A stretch of 64,000 bases of DNA from Acidithiobacillus ferridurans (GTDB taxonomy: Bacteria; Pseudomonadota; Gammaproteobacteria; Acidithiobacillales; Acidithiobacillaceae). The position numbers were made by a program, and so were the translations under genes. The DNA lies in the NCBI RefSeq assembly GCF_003966655.1, contig NZ_AP018795.1:2621501-2685500 (forward strand), written 5' to 3'. Under the pieces are notes generated by a model. That model was not told where the DNA came from. It was given only the letters and a program-made list of their open reading frames with translations, and made no database searches. Below are positions 44,006 through 52,737 of this stretch, one piece after another. Within the stretch, counting starts at the first letter, position 1; every line of letters begins with the position of its first letter.

Positions 44006-44807
44006 ATCCGGCGCTTCGGCTGCGCCTGTAGGGGTTCACGGGCAATCACGGGCAGACCTGCCGGACGGCCTCTTCGTTCCGCCGGATGCCCTGGAACTGT
44101 TGCTGGAAAGCTTCTCCGGCCCGCTGGAGCTGCTGCTCTGGCTGATCCGCCGCAACCGCATGGATATCCGCGATATTCCCGTAGCCGAAGTGACCCGCCA
44201 GTACCTGCATTATCTGCACGAGGCGCGTCGCCGCAATCTGGAACTCGCAGCGGAATATCTGGTGATGGCCGCCTGGCTGGCGGAGATCAAGGCGCGCATG
44301 CTGTTGCCGGTGCGTCCGCTTGGGGACGATGCGGATTTTGATCCCCGGCAGGATCTGGCGCGCCGCCTGGAAGCCCTGGCTATGGTGCAGGCCCAGGCTG
44401 CGGCGCTCCGCGCCCTGCCCCAGGCCGGTCGGGATTTCTGGCCGGTCTGCCCTGCGGTACATCCCGATCCGTTTCCCGCACCTCCTCCAGTGTCCCTCAC
44501 CGATCTGATGAATGCCTGGCGGGCGTTGCTGCTGCGCCCGCTCCGCAGACTATCCCCCGCCCATACCCTGGTGCACCCGCATATGGGACTACGGCAGCGG
44601 ATGGTGGAGGTACTGTTGCTTTGTCGGCGGGAGTCGCGTCCCTGGTATCTCAATGAGCTTCTGCCGTTTCGGGCGGATCGCCTGGCTCTGGCAGTGTCCC
44701 TGTTGGCGGTGCTGGAATTGCTCCGGCAACGGGCATTGGCCCTGGTTGAAAATGAAGATGGGGGCTGGCAGATCGTTGTGCCGGCGGCGCAGGTCTGCGG
44801 TGGCTGA
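43986..44807 (+). CDS. scpA: Segregation and condensation protein A
   Basis: A 273-residue kleisin that bridges SMC heads in chromosome condensation. ESFSGPLELLLWLIRRNRMDI is the N-terminal SMC-neck motif, EYLVMAAWLAEIKARMLLPV follows, and the C-terminal winged helix covers about 200-273. It overlaps trpS by 20 bp and scpB by 1 bp. No smc gene is nearby. Confidence 0.94.
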   Translation: MSGTTAESGASAAPVGVHGQSRADLPDGLFVPPDALELLLESFSGPLELLLWLIRRNRMDIRDIPVAEVTRQYLHYLHEARRRNLELAAEYLVMAAWLAEIKARMLLPVRPLGDDADFDPRQDLARRLEALAMVQAQAAALRALPQAGRDFWPVCPAVHPDPFPAPPPVSLTDLMNAWRALLLRPLRRLSPAHTLVHPHMGLRQRMVEVLLLCRRESRPWYLNELLPFRADRLALAVSLLAVLELLRQRALALVENEDGGWQIVVPAAQVCGG

Positions 44808-45328
44808 TGCGTGAAGCGCTCCTGGCATTGTTTTTATCCAGCGCCGAGCCGCTTACTCGTACGCGCCTGGCCGGTATTTTCGACGGCGACCCCGACTGCG
44901 TGGGATGGGAGGCGGCGCTGAACACGCTGTTGGCTACCGGCGAGGGACCTTTGCAACTCGTCTGTGTAGCGGATGGCTATCGTCTGCAGATTCATCCGCG
45001 TCACAACGCCCTCGTGACGCGCCTCCATGTGGAGCCACCTCGGCCTTTGTCCCGGGCCACGTTGGAAACGCTGGCGGTGATTGCCTATCAGCAGCCGGTG
45101 ACCCGCCCGGAAATAGAGCACTGGCGTGGGGTTGCGGTCAGCGTGCAGATTCTGCAGCAGCTTCAGGAGCGGGGCTGGATTACCATCAGCGGGCACCGGG
45201 ATACACCGGGTCGCCCTGCGCTTTGGGTGACAACACCCGGTTTTCTGGAACATTTTTCATTGCCGTCGCTGGCCGCATTGCCGGAGATCGTGACGGTAGA
45301 CGAGGGACAAATGGATATGCAGGCATAA
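44807..45328 (+). CDS. scpB: Segregation and condensation protein B
   Basis: A 173-residue partner of ScpA with two winged-helix domains. ATLETLAVIAYQQPVTRPEIE and VSVQILQQLQERGWI are diagnostic. The ATG overlaps the scpA stop (TGATG). A terminator follows 40 bp later. In many relatives rluB comes next, but here an IS and sqr intervene. Confidence 0.95.
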   Translation: MREALLALFLSSAEPLTRTRLAGIFDGDPDCVGWEAALNTLLATGEGPLQLVCVADGYRLQIHPRHNALVTRLHVEPPRPLSRATLETLAVIAYQQPVTRPEIEHWRGVAVSVQILQQLQERGWITISGHRDTPGRPALWVTTPGFLEHFSLPSLAALPEIVTVDEGQMDMQA

Positions 45329-45367
45329 CCGACGGAAACCTTATTAAACTGAAGTTTAGACATACAG

Positions 45368-45388
45368 CCCGGCTCCGCCGGGTTTTTT
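45368..45388 (+). terminator. Rho-independent terminator after scpB
   Basis: CCCGGC-TCC-GCCGGG followed by TTTTTT, 40 bp after the scpB stop. It closes the yciO-protease-trpS-scpAB run. Confidence 0.9.
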
Positions 45389-45414
45389 CTATTTTTGCTA
45401 CGAAAGTGCTTGAC

Positions 45415-46860
45415 ACAGTGATAGTGCCGTGCGGCCGACCCTTGTAAAAAAGGGTCGGCCAATGAGAAGCGTTTTAGGCTTCTCGGAATCACTGTCATGC
45501 CCTTTCATCGTCTCGTTGCCCTCCGCCTCTCGGAGTGGATTTCCTACTTTCTGACGGTCGTGCCGCCCCGCTCGCGGCGCAGTTTTGTGGAGCTGCTTTG
45601 CGGTTGCCTGATCTCGCCCGAAGGCTGGGTCACCCGCGCCCTCAGCAGCATCTCCCTCCGCTGCCACTGGACCACCTATTACAAACTCCTGGAGCGTGCG
45701 TCCTTGCGTACACAGGCGTTGGCCATAACCCAGGTACGCTGGCTCCTGCAGTCCTTGCCCAAGCCCCTGATCGTCGAGTTAGTCGTCGACGACACGATGG
45801 TCCTGCGGCACTCTACCAAGGCCCCAGGCGCGGCCATCCGCTTCGACCACAGTCATAAGCACAACCGCCCCAGTTATGTCCTCGCCCAGAATTGGGTGGG
45901 TCTGGCGTTGACCCTGCGTACCCGTTCCGGCAAAGCCATTTCCTTTCCCATCCGCTTGCGCCTGGTGCCCAGTACCGGCAACACCCACAAGCTGAAAATC
46001 GCCGGAGCATTGCTGCGCGCCTTTATACCCCACATCCCCGTACCCGTCCGGTTGCTCACCGATGCTTGGTTCATGCGGCGGCGCCTGCTCTTGCCCCTGT
46101 TGCGTCAGCACGGCCTGCAGCCGGCAGGCCAGTTCATCGGCCAGGTGCGCAAAGATACTGTACTGCTCCGCGACCCACCGCCGAGGACATCCCAACGCGG
46201 GCGTCCTCGGATATATGGAAACAAGTACACCGTGGAAGACATGGCTGCGCTGCCCACCGAGATCGTCTCTCTGGATCTCTATGGGAAACGGCAGAAGGTC
46301 CGTCTTCAATCCATCATCGCCAATGCACGATTCCTGAACGGCCATCCGGTCCGTGCCGTATGGAGTGCGATCTACGATGAAAAGCATCATCGGTGGTCTC
46401 CCACCCGCCTCTATCTCGCTTCCGAGACGGATCTCACCGCCAGCGAAATCGTCGTCCTCTACAGCAACCGCTGGCAGATCGAACCGATCTTCCACAATCT
46501 CAAACGCTGGTGGGGCATCCATAACCTCTGGCAGCAAAAACGCACCGTCTTGGAACGCTGGATGCAAATCCGCTGCATCGCTTGGTCCATGGTGCAACTC
46601 CTCGCCGAAACCCTATCCGAAGATTTCCCCATGACTGCAGTAGCGCCCTGGCGTATCGCTACTCCTGTCACCGCAGGACTCATGGCCCAATGGCTTCATC
46701 TGCAATTTCTGCGGGTTCCATTCTGGAAGGGCTACGACCCGAAGTCCGGGAAATTCCAGTGCCCCGCCCCCGCCTTTTGGGCCGATACCGATGACCCACC
46801 CCGCAAAAAGGTCGCCTGACTCAATCCTGCTCCACATTTACTACGCCATATCGCCACACA
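45415..46860 (+). mobile_element. IS4-family insertion sequence (ends approximate)
   Basis: A full-length transposase gene with about 80 bp before and 40 bp after it. The right end is set near 46856-46860 by comparison with the remnant at 2579-2690, where similarity stops after TCGCCAC. The left end is uncertain; GATAGTGCCGT near 45419 is an imperfect inverted match of the right-end ACGCCATATC. Two perfect stems precede the gene: an 11-bp stem at 45433-45460 and GAGAAGC/GCTTCTC at 45464-45484. These probably limit outside transcripts from reading or translating the transposase. No target duplication was confirmed. Confidence 0.65.
45497..46819 (+). CDS. IS4-family transposase, intact
   Basis: A 440-residue DDE transposase. 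The catalytic acids are Asp98/99 in ELVVDDTMV, Asp189 in RLLTDAWFM and Glu329 in YSNRWQIEPIFHNLK, the last giving the IS4 signature Y-x2-R-x3-E-x6-K (Tyr322, Arg325, Glu329, Lys336). Length is complete and no frame defect is seen. It may supply the protein for related remnants, although the deleted element at 28.8 kb has different ends. Confidence 0.92.
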   Translation: MPFHRLVALRLSEWISYFLTVVPPRSRRSFVELLCGCLISPEGWVTRALSSISLRCHWTTYYKLLERASLRTQALAITQVRWLLQSLPKPLIVELVVDDTMVLRHSTKAPGAAIRFDHSHKHNRPSYVLAQNWVGLALTLRTRSGKAISFPIRLRLVPSTGNTHKLKIAGALLRAFIPHIPVPVRLLTDAWFMRRRLLLPLLRQHGLQPAGQFIGQVRKDTVLLRDPPPRTSQRGRPRIYGNKYTVEDMAALPTEIVSLDLYGKRQKVRLQSIIANARFLNGHPVRAVWSAIYDEKHHRWSPTRLYLASETDLTASEIVVLYSNRWQIEPIFHNLKRWWGIHNLWQQKRTVLERWMQIRCIAWSMVQLLAETLSEDFPMTAVAPWRIATPVTAGLMAQWLHLQFLRVPFWKGYDPKSGKFQCPAPAFWADTDDPPRKKVA

Positions 46861-46882
46861 TAGAAGCTGGCGAGGAGGCTGC

Positions 46883-46924
46883 ATGTCTAAACTTCAGCTT
46901 ATTAAAAATATATTTGGAAAGTAA
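46883..46924 (+). other. Possible 13-residue micro-ORF upstream of sqr
   Basis: ATG TCT AAA... encodes MSKLQLIKNIFGK then TAA, with a strong GAGGAGG site 6 bases before the ATG. It lies just after the IS right end and 136 bp before sqr. It could be a leader peptide or the truncated start of a gene lost at the IS insertion. Confidence 0.3.
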
Positions 46925-46936
46925 CAACAATCTAAT

Positions 46937-46965
46937 TTGACGAATTGGGAATGTACCATAATACT
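46937..46965 (+). promoter_or_regulatory. Candidate sqr promoter
   Basis: TTGACG (46937-46942), a 17-base spacer and AATACT (46960-46965) lie about 95 bases before the sqr ATG. The match is moderate (5 of 6 and 4 of 6). Confidence 0.35.
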
Positions 46966-47024
46966 CCGGCTAGAATATTCAATTGGACTTGGTAAGCGAG
47001 ATCTGGTGTTGCGGCTTACCTTGA

Positions 47025-48365
<1,341 letters not shown>

Positions 48366-48389
48366 TCGTTCCGTTGGTCAGTGAAAATA

Positions 48390-48418
48390 CCCCCGCCTGG
48401 TGCGGGGGTTGTTTTTTT
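48390..48418 (+). terminator. Rho-independent terminator after sqr
   Basis: CCCCCGC-CTGGT-GCGGGGG followed by TTGTTTTTTT, 25 bp after the sqr stop. Confidence 0.93.
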
Positions 48419-48489
48419 ATAGGTGCCGGGGCGCGGACAGGATATGATCCCGGAAGTATTTGCCGCAGATGGACAGGTTCCGGGGAAAC

Positions 48490-49368
48490 ATGGACGAAAA
48501 ATTGCAGAAAGTGCTCGCCCGCTTTGGGCTGGGGTCGCGCCGCCTCATGGAGGAATGGATCGCGGCGGGGCGTGTGGTGGTAAATGGCCAGCCCGCCAAA
48601 CTGGGTGATCGGGTGACAGCACAGGACAAAATTGCCGTGGACGGGGAGGTGTTGCGGGTTCCTTCCTGGGTACGCCCGCGCCTGCGCGTGCTGCGCTACC
48701 ACAAGCCCGCGGGGGAACTCACCACCCGCAACGACCCGGCAGGGCGTCCCACGGTTTTTGACCGGCTACCGCGATTGCGCGGTAGCCGGTGGATTGCGGT
48801 AGGTCGCCTCGACTACAACACCGAAGGCCTGCTGCTACTCACCAATGACGGTGATCTGGCCAACGCGCTGATGCATCCCCGTGCTGGCATCGAACGGGAA
48901 TACGCTGTCCGGGTGCTGGGGGAGGTAAGTCCGGAGCGGCAGGCCCGCCTGTTACAGGGCGTAGTGCTGGAGGACGGCGAAGCGCATTTTGTGACCTTGC
49001 AGGAAGCCGGTGGTGAAGGCGCTAATCGCTGGTATCATGTCACTTTGGCGGAAGGGCGCAATCGTGAGGTAAGGCGACTTTTTGAGGCGGTGGGCCTGAC
49101 CGTGAGCCGCCTGATTCGGGTGCGTTACGGAGTGGTGGAGATGCCGCGCCTGCTCAAGACCGGTTACTTTGACGAATTGTCCGATGAAGAACGTGACGCC
49201 CTGCTCGCCAGTGTACAGTGGGTCAATCCCGCTACACCACCTTCCGACAGCGTGGAACGCGTCACCGCGCCGCTGCCGGAAGCGCGAAAAAATAACCGTC
49301 GCAGGGAAGCTCTGCAAACGCCATCGCGTGGCTGGACGGGACAGGGACGGCGAAAGGTCCGGGATTAG
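48490..49368 (+). CDS. rluB: 23S rRNA pseudouridine synthase B
   Basis: A 292-residue RsuA/RluB-family enzyme. The N-terminal S4 domain (KLQKVLARFGLGSRRLMEEW, VVVNGQPAKLGDRV) is followed by the catalytic GRLDYNTEGLLLLTNDG with the nucleophilic Asp, and GRNREVRRLFEAVG. The basic tail (RKNNRRREAL...GRRKVRD) fits RluB. The start at 48490 matches the S4 domain start; its ribosome site is weak (GGGGAAAC). Followed 9 bp later by an endonuclease-III-like gene. Confidence 0.93.
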   Translation: MDEKLQKVLARFGLGSRRLMEEWIAAGRVVVNGQPAKLGDRVTAQDKIAVDGEVLRVPSWVRPRLRVLRYHKPAGELTTRNDPAGRPTVFDRLPRLRGSRWIAVGRLDYNTEGLLLLTNDGDLANALMHPRAGIEREYAVRVLGEVSPERQARLLQGVVLEDGEAHFVTLQEAGGEGANRWYHVTLAEGRNREVRRLFEAVGLTVSRLIRVRYGVVEMPRLLKTGYFDELSDEERDALLASVQWVNPATPPSDSVERVTAPLPEARKNNRRREALQTPSRGWTGQGRRKVRD

Positions 49369-49377
49369 AGGTCGCCA

Positions 49378-50049
49378 ATGCGGAAACATGGGGGCTGGTC
49401 AGCCGTATTCGGAATTCTGGAGGAGGCCTTCGGCCCCCAGGACTGGTGGCCCGCGCAGTCCCCCTTTGAGGTCATGGTGGGTGCGGTCCTGACTCAGAAT
49501 ACCGCCTGGCGCAATGTCGAAAAGGCGATTGCCAATCTACGGGCGGTCGACGCGCTGAGCGTGCGGGCCCTTCTCGCTCTGCCCGAAGGGGATCTGGAGG
49601 AGCTGCTCCGGCCGTCCGGATTTTACCGGATAAAGACCAGACGCCTGCTGGCCTTGTGCCGGTTTCTGGAGGCTCGGGGTGTGGGCGCTGCGCCGGAACA
49701 GCTTGCGCGGCAGGGGACCGTTCCGACGCTGCGGAAAGACTTGCTGGCGGTCCACGGTATCGGCGCAGAGACGGCGGATTCCATCCTGCTCTATGCCCTG
49801 GGTCTGCCGGTCATGGTGGTAGACGCCTATACCCGCAGGATCGGCGGTCGCCTGGGTCTGCTGGAAGGTGATCTTTCCTACGGCGCAGTGCAGTCCGGGA
49901 TGGAGGCTGAACTGAAGTGCGACGATGTGCAGACACGCAATGCGCTGCATGCGTTGCTGGTCTCGCTCGGCAAGGATTACTGTCGGCCCCGCCCGCGCTG
50001 TGGCATCTGTCCTCTCCATGGGTGCTGCGCCTATGCCGCAGGATCATGA
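49378..50049 (+). CDS. Endonuclease-III-like (HhH-GPD) DNA glycosylase
   Basis: A 223-residue helix-hairpin-helix glycosylase. The hairpin motif is AVHGIGAETADSIL and the catalytic Asp149 lies in VMVVDAYTRR. The position of the lyase Lys in Nth (VGRKTA) is Glu131, as in MagIII-type 3-methyladenine glycosylases, so a monofunctional glycosylase is expected. A C-terminal cysteine cluster (CRPRPRCGICPLHGCC) would hold a [4Fe-4S] cluster. It begins 9 bp after rluB. Confidence 0.88.
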   Translation: MRKHGGWSAVFGILEEAFGPQDWWPAQSPFEVMVGAVLTQNTAWRNVEKAIANLRAVDALSVRALLALPEGDLEELLRPSGFYRIKTRRLLALCRFLEARGVGAAPEQLARQGTVPTLRKDLLAVHGIGAETADSILLYALGLPVMVVDAYTRRIGGRLGLLEGDLSYGAVQSGMEAELKCDDVQTRNALHALLVSLGKDYCRPRPRCGICPLHGCCAYAAGS

Positions 50050-50071
50050 GGGGCGCGCCGCGCCCCAGAGA

Positions 50072-50097
50072 GACTCCTCCCGGAGTCAGATTTTTTT
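50072..50097 (+). terminator. Terminator after the glycosylase gene
   Basis: GACTCC-TCCC-GGAGTC, then AGA and TTTTTTT. It lies 23 bp after the glycosylase stop and overlaps the 3' end of the convergent glsB gene. A 17-base palindrome, GGGGCGCG-C-CGCGCCCC, directly precedes it (50050-50066). Confidence 0.82.
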
Positions 50098-50346
50098 GAT
50101 GAGTTTGATGACGCTGAGAAGGATGACCGCGCCGATGAACGCCACGATGACGGCGCCGATGATGCCCGCCCCGAAAAGGCCGGCCAGACCGAAAAAGAGG
50201 AGGACGAAGCCGCCGATGAACGCGCCGATGATACCCACGATGATATCCCCGACAATTCCGAAGCCGCGTCCCGTGATCAGCAGTCCGGCCAGCCAGCCGG
50301 AGATGCCGCCGACGAGGAGGAAGATGATGATGCTCAAGAGCGTCAT
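50086..50346 (-). CDS. GlsB/YeaQ/YmgE-family small membrane protein
   Basis: An 86-residue very hydrophobic protein with three helices; GGISGWLAGLLITGRGFGIVGDI and GIIGAFIGG are the glycine-rich family signature (transglycosylase-associated, stress-induced). No enzyme activity is proven. Last gene of the minus-strand run from 59176, 6 bp after the 90-residue gene. Confidence 0.88.
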   Translation of the reverse strand: MTLLSIIIFLLVGGISGWLAGLLITGRGFGIVGDIIVGIIGAFIGGFVLLFFGLAGLFGAGIIGAVIVAFIGAVILLSVIKLIKKI

Positions 50347-50352
50347 CAGCGG

Positions 50353-50625
50353 TTACTCAACGATGACTTCCAGCGCGCCGACATCCAGCAACGCGGCTTC
50401 CGCCATCGCAGATTCCTTTTCATCAAAGCCATAGAATTCACAGGAGACGACGTCTTTTTCTGCAAAAACTGCATGCTTCAGATGGGTCTGCTGCTGCAGA
50501 ATCTTGCGCAATACGTCATAGTAATCCGCGCGATCCGGATGGTTTTCCAGCAACGCCTTGCGAATGCTGGAAAATCCCTCCCTGACCGCAATTTCATCAT
50601 TGAATAGCGCTTTTATAGCAAACAT
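50353..50625 (-). CDS. 90-residue protein of unknown function
   Basis: A small soluble protein (MFAIKALFNDEIAVREGFSS, then YYDVLRKILQQQTHLKH). It is acidic at the C-terminus and has one Cys (VVSCEFYGF). TAGGAGCC precedes the ATG at 50625. It lies between the DHA2 pump (7 bp) and glsB. Not recognised. Confidence 0.65.
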   Translation of the reverse strand: MFAIKALFNDEIAVREGFSSIRKALLENHPDRADYYDVLRKILQQQTHLKHAVFAEKDVVSCEFYGFDEKESAMAEAALLDVGALEVIVE

Positions 50626-50632
50626 AAGGCTC

Positions 50633-52165
50633 CTAGGATTTATTCTTCATCAGTAGCGCGATGAGCATCACGACCAAAAAGCTCCAGAACAGGAACATGA
50701 ACGCGTCCAGTATACCACGCATTGCCGCATGCTGCGCCAGAATCTGGCCCAGCACCTGCCAGTTCAGATTTCCCTGACGTAAACCGGCGCCATCCAGATA
50801 ACGCGGCAATGCCGCATTGAAGGGACTGATATGCCCTCCCATCTGGTTCCATGCCTCCTGAGCCTCTTCGGTCATGATGGTGGAGATGATGGCAATGCCC
50901 ACAGAACCGCCCAGATTGCGCATGAGATTGAATATCCCCGATCCCTCCGGCGTCTGCTCCTTGCTGAGGGTCGCAAAAGCCAGCGTAAATAGGGGGATGG
51001 ATACCAGACCGAGACCGAGGCCCCGGATCACTCCGGGCCAGATGATCCAGGCAGGGCTTACCTGCAGGTTGTAAGAGAGGCTGATCCAGGTGCCCGTGGC
51101 ACCCAAAAAAACCCCGGCCATGATCATCCAGCGGGGGTTGACCCCGCGATTGAGCAGGCGTCCCGCCATCCACATGGAAATCCAGGAGCCCAGGCCCTGG
51201 GGAGCCATGGCAAGGCCTGCGGTTTGCGGTTCGTACCCCATATAATCCTGCAGATAGATGGGCAGAATCACCATGGTCCCATAGAGCGCCAGGCCGAATA
51301 ATCCTATACCCGCACTGCCTAGCGTCAGGGAGCGATCCTTGAGCAGGCGCAAGTCGACCAGCGGATGGGCGACGCTGAGCGAACGCAGTACAAAGAGAAA
51401 AATACCCGTGCCAGCCAACAACATCAGGATGATGATGAAGTCGGAGCTCCACCAGCCGTCCTGATCGCCGAGGCTGAGCATCATCTGCAACGCACCCAGC
51501 CCGATGGCCATCCATACGAATCCAAGCCAATCAATCGGTCGGGGATGTTCGCTTTTGCCAAAGCGGGGGATGTAAAAAAGCAGCATGGTAAAGGCGATGA
51601 TGCCAATGGGTATATTGACGTAGAAACACCAGCGCCAGGAGAGGTCTTCGGTGAGATAGCCGCCGAGCACCGGACCGACAATGGGACCGAGCATGGTGCC
51701 CATGCCCAGGGTCGCCATGGCTACCCCGCGTTTCTCCCGGGGATACGCCTGAACCAGAACGGCCTGCCCGACAGGTACCAGAGAAGCGCCCAGTGCTCCC
51801 TGCATGAAACGCCAAAAAACGATTTCCGTGAGGCTGTGGGATTGTCCGCTCATGACCGAGCAGACCAGGAAGCCAGCCACGCTCCACAGGATGAGCCGCC
51901 GTTGTCCGTAACGCTCGACCAGCAAGCCGGTCAAGGGAGTGACGATGACCATGGCCAGCATGTAGGTGGTGAGTGCCCAGGTGATCTGATCGCTGTTGGC
52001 GTGAAGCGATCCCTCCATGTGTGGCAACGCCACGTTGACTATCGTGATGTCCAGAACATTCATGATGATGCAGGCCATTACAGCGACAGTAATGGCGAGA
52101 AGATGCGGGCTACCCGTTTGATCGAAATTCCCGCTTGCGAGCGTTGGCGCGTGAACGCCATCCAT
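50633..52165 (-). CDS. DHA2-family MFS efflux permease (paralogue of the one at 9.7 kb)
   Basis: A 510-residue 14-helix pump. LDITIVNVALPHMEGSLHAN, GLLVERYGQRRL and GMGTMLGPIVGPVLGGYLTE match the permease at 9673-11205 nearly residue for residue, pointing to a duplication. Here it follows hdeD (2 bp) and precedes two small genes, all within a long minus-strand run that begins with sugar-metabolism genes. The first ATG lacks a good ribosome site, so translation may depend on coupling to hdeD. Confidence 0.92.
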   Translation of the reverse strand: MDGVHAPTLASGNFDQTGSPHLLAITVAVMACIIMNVLDITIVNVALPHMEGSLHANSDQITWALTTYMLAMVIVTPLTGLLVERYGQRRLILWSVAGFLVCSVMSGQSHSLTEIVFWRFMQGALGASLVPVGQAVLVQAYPREKRGVAMATLGMGTMLGPIVGPVLGGYLTEDLSWRWCFYVNIPIGIIAFTMLLFYIPRFGKSEHPRPIDWLGFVWMAIGLGALQMMLSLGDQDGWWSSDFIIILMLLAGTGIFLFVLRSLSVAHPLVDLRLLKDRSLTLGSAGIGLFGLALYGTMVILPIYLQDYMGYEPQTAGLAMAPQGLGSWISMWMAGRLLNRGVNPRWMIMAGVFLGATGTWISLSYNLQVSPAWIIWPGVIRGLGLGLVSIPLFTLAFATLSKEQTPEGSGIFNLMRNLGGSVGIAIISTIMTEEAQEAWNQMGGHISPFNAALPRYLDGAGLRQGNLNWQVLGQILAQHAAMRGILDAFMFLFWSFLVVMLIALLMKNKS

Positions 52166-52167
52166 CG

Positions 52168-52725
52168 CTATTTATGGTCTCCGGAGACGGCATTACGGAG
52201 TATCAGCAGAATGACGCCATCAAAAATCAGATTTACGCCGACAAAGATACCGACCAGGATGAGCGAGCCCTGTGGCCAGGTGACAAAAAACAGAATGGCT
52301 ATGACGACATCGATTACCCCGCTGAAAATAAACCAACCCCGTCCGTGGCCAGCGTGGACATTGGACTGGGTGAAGTTGCGGTAGGCATCCATGACGAAAT
52401 ACAGGATGAACATCAGGCCGATGGCGGCGATGCCGGCGTTGGGCAGTGCAATCATCACTCCGCCGGTGGCCAACAGCAGGACCGGCTTGAGCCAGTCCGC
52501 CAAATGATGCTGATGCATCTGATAGCTGTGGATGAACCAAGTGAACCCGGCAATGATCAACAGCGCCGCCAACACGCCATCGGTTGCGGCAGACAGAATG
52601 ACCGGGCTCAGCAGTCCGAAAATACCGATGATGATCAGGACGACGGCGATGGGCAGCACATACTTGCCGAACATTTTCCGTTCGGCCTCGACGACCGTGG
52701 AAAGATCGGGTATCTGGTTGTTCAT
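52168..52725 (-). CDS. hdeD: HdeD-family acid-resistance membrane protein
   Basis: A 185-residue protein with six predicted helices (YVLPIAVVLIIIGIFGLL; GVLAALLIIAGFTWFI; PVLLLATGGVMIAL and others), matching DUF308/HdeD. HdeD aids survival at low pH at high cell density in E. coli by an unknown mechanism. AAAGGAGAG precedes the ATG. It lies 12 bp after glgP and 2 bp before the pump. Confidence 0.9.
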   Translation of the reverse strand: MNNQIPDLSTVVEAERKMFGKYVLPIAVVLIIIGIFGLLSPVILSAATDGVLAALLIIAGFTWFIHSYQMHQHHLADWLKPVLLLATGGVMIALPNAGIAAIGLMFILYFVMDAYRNFTQSNVHAGHGRGWFIFSGVIDVVIAILFFVTWPQGSLILVGIFVGVNLIFDGVILLILRNAVSGDHK

Positions 52726-52737
52726 GGAACTCTCCTT

